Below are positions 63,825 through 64,000 of a stretch of DNA of 64,000 nucleotides, piece after piece. The DNA is from Prionace glauca (Eukaryota; Chordata; Chondrichthyes; Carcharhiniformes; Carcharhinidae), in NCBI GenBank assembly GCA_037974335.1, contig CM075760.1, positions 39,915,603-39,979,602 on the forward strand, read 5' to 3'. A model generated the notes under the pieces. That model was not told where the DNA came from. It made no database searches and saw only the letters and a program-made list of their open reading frames with translations. The number at the start of each line of letters is the position of its first letter. The first letter of the stretch is position 1. The translations under genes and the position numbers were made by a program.

Positions 63825-64000
63825 GCTCTTGTATATAATATATACATACATAATATATATTATATACATATATAGTATATATATATTATATGTATATACA
63901 TATATATGTAAAAAGGAAAAAAGGTTTCGGAATATATGTAATATATATTATATACATACACAATATATATATTATATACATATATATATATTCCGAAACC
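63825..64000. repeat. AT-rich palindromic tract at the right edge
   Basis: TATATA/ATACAT alternations with an embedded inverted repeat: GGTTTCGGAATATAT at 63924 is mirrored by ATATATATTCCGAAACC ending at 64000. The structure may continue past the window. Confidence 0.8.

Overview
The window reads as a piece of an elasmobranch (shark-type) genome. It holds an immunoglobulin mu heavy-chain constant gene with four CH domains and a fish-style membrane exon. It is crowded with CR1-like LINEs ending in a TTCTTATG tail and with the tRNA-derived SINEs familiar from cartilaginous fish. It also carries a lineage-expanded cluster of C2H2 zinc-finger genes without a KRAB domain. All calls come from reading the sequence; no database search was run, and the species is not determined.

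Left edge to about 8 kb: a CR1-like LINE whose EN-RT frame is open across 2.7 kb and runs off the left edge. It sits directly against the 3' remnant of a zinc-finger gene, and old LINE and SINE copies follow.

8.5 to 40 kb: a zinc-finger cluster in three divergent pairs, each pair sharing a CpG-rich, apparently bidirectional promoter: ZNF1(-)/ZNF2(+) around 11 kb, ZNF3(-)/ZNF4(+) around 24.4 kb, and ZNF5(-)/ZNF6(+) around 37.3 kb. The last two pairs are inverted duplicates of one another (ZNF3 promoter side matches ZNF6, ZNF4 side matches ZNF5). Each gene has a short non-coding exon 1 and one long exon carrying all fingers, with a conserved start at Met-x-Lys-Pro-Trp-Lys-Cys. ZNF2, ZNF3 and ZNF4 look usable. 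ZNF1 has lost zinc ligands in four of eleven fingers. ZNF6 has a late frameshift and ZNF5 is a pseudogene. Two further fragments (3.1 kb and 33.2 kb) are relics of lost members. Between the genes lie nested LINEs, SINE pairs, a long foldback element, a minisatellite and a Ty3/gypsy fossil.

40 to 45 kb: a CR1-like LINE, a seven-unit 56-bp minisatellite, a possible orphan TATA promoter with two short exons, and C/T-rich sequence with no credible gene.

45.4 to 53.2 kb, minus strand: a complete IgM constant gene (CH1, CH2, CH3, CH4 with secretory tail, membrane exon, cytoplasmic exon). Every splice site is canonical and every junction is phase-compatible. Poly(A) signals exist for both secreted and membrane transcripts. 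CR1 fragments and a SINE have inserted into its introns.

53.2 to 64 kb: upstream of CH1, where the J-C intron should lie, there is no recognisable J, D or V segment. This stretch holds about 4 kb of low-complexity tandem arrays, including a block G-rich on the IgM coding strand with repeated AGCT motifs about 2 kb 5' of CH1. That block resembles a switch region in position and motif. LINEs, an old direct duplication, a perfect 204-bp palindrome and an AT-rich hairpin at the right edge complete the window.
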